The position numbers and the translations under genes are program-made. This document shows positions 47,564-50,563 of a stretch of 50,563 nt of DNA, in pieces; positions within the stretch are counted from its first letter, which is position 1; the number at the start of each line of letters is the position of its first letter. Below the pieces are notes generated by a model. That model was given only the letters and a program-made list of their open reading frames with translations, had not been told where the DNA came from and searched no databases. The stretch is taken from contig JAPLQC010000055.1 in assembly GCA_026399895.1 (NCBI GenBank), forward strand, positions 1-50,563, read 5' to 3'. Source of the stretch: Burkholderiales bacterium. GTDB taxonomy: Bacteria; Pseudomonadota; Gammaproteobacteria; Burkholderiales; Burkholderiaceae_D.

Positions 47564-48577
47564 TTATTTTTCGAGGGGTGGATCGTTGTATAGCACCGTA
47601 ATACTGATCCGGCGGTTACGCGGATCAGCCGGGTTCTGCGGGTTGAATGGCGCTGTATCGGCCACACCTTCAATGCGAACAATACGGCCACTACCAATAC
47701 CCCCGGTCTCTAGCATGCGCCGCGTTGCTTCGGCACGCTCAATCGATAGTGACCAGTTAGTCCGCTCACTACCCTCGGGGAAAGGTGAACTATCAGTGTG
47801 TCCCTTCACTGCCGTCTTATTGGGCATATTTGCCAATGAGCGCGTGACCTCGTTGATTAGCGCACGCGCACGCGGATCCATCGCCGCATTACCGCTGCCG
47901 AACATCGAGAAGTTAGCTTTGTCGATGATATCGATCCGCAGACCAGTTTTCTCACGCGTGAACTGCACCTGATTTTTCAAGTCCGCCAAGGTTCTGTTGA
48001 GGGATAAGTTCTCAGTGATCTCTTGCTCGAGCTTGTCGAGTTTTTCACGCTCGGCTTGCTCCGCGATTTTCTGCTTCTGTTCTTCGGTCAGATTCTTGCC
48101 GTACTTCGGATTCGGTTTGTCATCCGGCGAGGTGCCGGCATCTTCACCCTTACCTCCTTCGGCGCGCGGACTCACTCGCTCAATCAGCGCTTGCTGTTTG
48201 GGGTCCATGGGCAAGGTCTCGGGGTCGATGATAGAGCGACCACCAAACATACCGTTCGAACCAGCTGTCTCACCCGAGCCGGAGACCTTCAAGTCAGTCG
48301 GCTGGAAGTATTCTGCGATACCGATACGCTGCTCCTCGGGCGTCGCACCCAGCAGCCACATTAGCAAAAAGAACGCCATCATGGCGGTCATCATGTCGGC
48401 CAGCGCGATTTTCCATGCGCCACCGTGAGCACCCGCGTGCCCTTCTTCTTCAACCTTTTTCCAGATAACCGGCGGCTTCGGCGGCTCCGCCTCCTCGGCT
48501 GGTGGCGCGTCAGGCGCACCCTCGGCCGCGGCCGCAGCTGCGGCTTCGTCTTCTGGTTTCTTCTCTTCTTCTGCCAT
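47564..48577 (-). CDS. motB: flagellar motor protein MotB-like
   Basis: About 337 residues from ATG 48577 (MAEEEKKPEDEAA), a start that leaves an acidic, alanine-rich cytosolic N-terminus. One transmembrane helix carries the proton-binding Asp in KIALADMMTAMMAFFLLMWL (near residue 60). A long linker (about 90-215) contains charged coiled coil. The OmpA-like peptidoglycan-binding domain has VKGHTDSSPFPEG and NWSLSIERAEATRRML. It forms the stator with MotA. No motA or other flagellar gene is in the window. Confidence 0.88.
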   Translation of the reverse strand: MAEEEKKPEDEAAAAAAAEGAPDAPPAEEAEPPKPPVIWKKVEEEGHAGAHGGAWKIALADMMTAMMAFFLLMWLLGATPEEQRIGIAEYFQPTDLKVSGSGETAGSNGMFGGRSIIDPETLPMDPKQQALIERVSPRAEGGKGEDAGTSPDDKPNPKYGKNLTEEQKQKIAEQAEREKLDKLEQEITENLSLNRTLADLKNQVQFTREKTGLRIDIIDKANFSMFGSGNAAMDPRARALINEVTRSLANMPNKTAVKGHTDSSPFPEGSERTNWSLSIERAEATRRMLETGGIGSGRIVRIEGVADTAPFNPQNPADPRNRRISITVLYNDPPLEK

Positions 48578-49098
48578 GGTCGGATGTGGGGTGAGCAAGG
48601 CCGCGCATGCGCGGCAAACGCCTTATGAATCGACAGCAGTGGCTCAGGCTGCAGTCTTGAGTGGGGAAATATAAATGAATCAGCCAGCTACGTCGATGAA
48701 CTCCTGATAACTTTAGGAGCAAAGATATTCTTTTGAAAACTATTTAAATAGGTCCGACAAAATGCCACAGGCACGCGATGATTTTCGACAGATCGGCGAT
48801 AGCTGCCTATCGTCGATGCCTGGGATGTACGAAGCGCTCGACTCACCAGCCAAGATTGTTGCGAAAAACTGGGACAGGCTGCTTATACCTATGCAGCGAT
48901 GGCTACGCGACTGATCGAGGAGTTATTTCAACGCATCGCCCGTGATTTCCCCCGTTTATCGAAGGTACTCACCGGTATAAAACCGTAATTGGACAGTGCA
49001 AGGTCAAGCGTTTTTCACTGATCTACGCTGAGTGACTCGCACTAAAGTGCGGTAGCAGTGCGCGCTACAATAGTCGCTTTTATTCAGCGACGATCCTC
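48578..49098. other. intergenic region with possible gene remnant
   Basis: 521 bases between motB and gloA (divergent). A plus-strand frame ending at TAA near 48988 has protein-like sequence (AAMATRLIEELFQRIARDFP) but no good start or ribosome binding site and no recognised family. It may be a decayed 3' end. The region nearest gloA holds CGCACT-AA-AGTGCG (49038-49051) and TACAAT (49066-49071). Confidence 0.45.
49038..49071 (+). promoter_or_regulatory. probable gloA promoter with palindrome
   Basis: TACAAT at 49066-49071 is a plausible -10, 28 bases before the gloA ATG. A perfect palindrome CGCACT-AA-AGTGCG (49038-49051) overlaps the expected -35, so a repressor could act here. No good -35 hexamer is visible. 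Confidence 0.4.
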
Positions 49099-49518
49099 AT
49101 GAAATACCTGCACACCATGGTTCGCGTCAGCGACCTCGACGCCTCCGTCAAGTTCTACCGCGATGCACTGGGCCTTGAAGTCTTACGAGCGCAAGAGTAT
49201 CCCGGCGGGCGATTCACATTGGTTTATCTCGCTGCACCGGGCGATGAAGATGCCCAAGTCGAACTCACCTACAACTGGGACCCGGAGGAACTAGGTGGCG
49301 CGCGTAACTTTGGTCACCTTGCCTATGCGGTTGATGATGTGTACGCACTATGCGAACGACTTCAGTCACACGGCGTCACGATTCTGCGCCCACCTCGCGA
49401 TGGTCGTATGGCGTTTGTTCGCTCGCCCGACAATATCTCGATTGAGTTATTGCAACGAGGGCAGCCGTTGCCGCCAGCAGAGCCCTGGGTATCGATGCCC
49501 AACACCGGCACCTGGTAA
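49099..49518 (+). CDS. gloA: lactoylglutathione lyase (glyoxalase I)
   Basis: 139 residues. The four metal ligands are visible: H5 in YLHTMVRV, E55 in VELTYNW, H73 in FGHLAY and E116 in ISIELLQR. YNWDPEELGGARNFGHLAYA is typical of Ni-dependent bacterial GloA. It converts the methylglyoxal-glutathione adduct to S-lactoylglutathione. It is monocistronic and convergent with mmsA. Confidence 0.95.
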   Translation: MKYLHTMVRVSDLDASVKFYRDALGLEVLRAQEYPGGRFTLVYLAAPGDEDAQVELTYNWDPEELGGARNFGHLAYAVDDVYALCERLQSHGVTILRPPRDGRMAFVRSPDNISIELLQRGQPLPPAEPWVSMPNTGTW

Positions 49519-49555
49519 CCACACTATCATTCAAAATGTCGCTGGCATATAAAAA

Positions 49556-50563
49556 TCAGCGGCTCGACGGAAACGAGAACACGGCGCCTTCGCGCACTCC
49601 CGCCGACGGCCAGCGCTGTGTAATGGCTTTGCGTCGAGTATAGAAGCGCACCCCATCCGGGCCGTAGGCGTGCAAGTCGCCAAACAGCGATCGCTTCCAA
49701 CCACCAAACGAGTGATACGCCACCGGCACAGGTAGCGGCACATTCACACCAACCATCCCGACTTGAATATTGTCAGTGAAGTAGCGTGCTGCCTCACCAT
49801 CGCGCGTGAAGATACAAGTGCCGTTTCCGTATTCATGCGCATCAATCAAATCCATGCCCTCTTGTAATGAGGCGACGCGAACGATGCCCAACACCGGACC
49901 AAAAATCTCTTCCAGATAAATCGTCATGGTCGGCTTCACATGATCGAATAAACAGGGGCCAAGAAAGAACCCGTCCTCATGCCCGCTCACCTTGATGCCG
50001 CGCCCATCGACTACCAACTTCGCACCTTCAGCGACGCCGGTGTCAACATAGCCCTTTACCTTCTCGAAATGCGCGCGAGTAACAAGCGGACCCATATCAC
50101 TCTTTGGGTCTGTACCGGGGCCGATATGCATACGTGCGATCTCGGCCTTCAATCCCTCGATCATTTTGTCGGCGGTGTCATCGCCCACTGCCACAATCAG
50201 CGGCACTGCCATACAACGCTCACCACAAGAACCATAAGCAGCACCCATCATCGCGCTCACAGCGTTCGTAATGTCAGCATCGGGCATGACAATGGCGTGG
50301 TTCTTAGCACCACCCAGCGCTTGCACACGCTTGCCATTCGCGCAGCCAGTGCCATAAATGGCTTGCGCAATGGGTGTGGAGCCTACAAACGAAACAGCTT
50401 GTACGCGCGCATCAGAGAGCAACACATCAACCGCTTCCTTGTCGCCATTCACTACATTCAGCCCGCCCGGTGGCAGGCCCGCCTGCAAGGCGAGTTCAGC
50501 GATCATCATCGCTGACGACGGATCACGTTCGGACGGTTTGAGGATGAAGGTATTACCGCAAAC
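49556..50563 (-). CDS. mmsA: methylmalonate-semialdehyde dehydrogenase (partial)
   Basis: The frame is open to the right edge ([17 protein letters not shown] precedes the first ATG in the window), so the N-terminal third is outside. The visible part holds [24 protein letters not shown], the catalytic Cys in [21 protein letters not shown] and [20 protein letters not shown], diagnostic of the CoA-acylating MmsA family rather than general aldehyde dehydrogenases. It acts in valine and inositol breakdown. Confidence 0.95.
   Translation of the reverse strand, partial: VCGNTFILKPSERDPSSAMMIAELALQAGLPPGGLNVVNGDKEAVDVLLSDARVQAVSFVGSTPIAQAIYGTGCANGKRVQALGGAKNHAIVMPDADITNAVSAMMGAAYGSCGERCMAVPLIVAVGDDTADKMIEGLKAEIARMHIGPGTDPKSDMGPLVTRAHFEKVKGYVDTGVAEGAKLVVDGRGIKVSGHEDGFFLGPCLFDHVKPTMTIYLEEIFGPVLGIVRVASLQEGMDLIDAHEYGNGTCIFTRDGEAARYFTDNIQVGMVGVNVPLPVPVAYHSFGGWKRSLFGDLHAYGPDGVRFYTRRKAITQRWPSAGVREGAVFSFPSSR

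Overview
The window looks like chromosomal DNA of a betaproteobacterium, most likely in or near Burkholderiales. The evidence is gene order read from the sequence: ftsK-lolA-rarA-serS-tRNA-Ser with trxB divergent, hemC-hemD-hemX-hemY-ppa with ppc divergent from hemC and argH beyond it, nadE-glnB, and darP divergent from pmbA. The species cannot be named. No plasmid or phage replication genes, integrase, transposase or CRISPR array was found.

Layout. 0-2.9 kb: a truncated c-type cytochrome behind a periplasmic PQQ-type sugar dehydrogenase, then an unassigned AT-rich gap and a CIA30-family protein. 2.9-11.3 kb is a mixed accessory region: an EamA exporter, a lipoprotein, a RelE-like/HTH toxin-antitoxin remnant, a methyltransferase, an ExoX-like exonuclease, an OafA-type acyltransferase overlapping a MORN-repeat protein, an SRAP (YedK) DNA-protein crosslink protein, and two tandem adhesin-E-like secreted proteins. 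11.4-16.7 kb is a second accessory block (GbsR-like regulator, HiPIP, DoxX, an FMN oxidase, a FolB-like protein, a TIGR03643 protein, a frameshifted TetR and a DUF2141 protein). It is marked by degenerate copies of tRNA-Ser 3'-end and terminator sequence, and the intact tRNA-Ser(CGA) lies at its right edge.

16.7-37.5 kb is core: translation (serS), chromosome segregation and repair (ftsK, rarA), lipoprotein sorting (lolA), thioredoxin reduction (trxB), nitrogen signalling (glnB), NAD synthesis (nadE), pyrophosphatase, haem synthesis (hemC/D/X/Y), anaplerosis (ppc) and arginine synthesis (argH). A small toxin-antitoxin pair with its own strong promoter sits between rarA and serS. 37.5-41.3 kb encodes a complete TRAP transporter (dctQ-dctM, and a TakP-like binding protein on the other strand). 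41.7-47.3 kb holds pmbA, darP, mog, an esterase, a low-molecular-weight phosphatase, a membrane-anchored unknown and a YbfB-like MFS protein. 47.3-50.6 kb holds a tandem structured repeat, a lone motB, gloA and the 3' part of mmsA.

I did not find a clear new multi-gene system. The best leads are the tandem 87-bp hairpin element after motB, whose copy differences keep base pairing on one strand only; the tRNA-Ser 3'-end relics framing the 11.4-16.7 kb block; the frameshifted tetR with a perfect palindromic operator; apparent leaderless starts for a toxin and for argH; and a structured leader with an upstream ORF ahead of dctQM.
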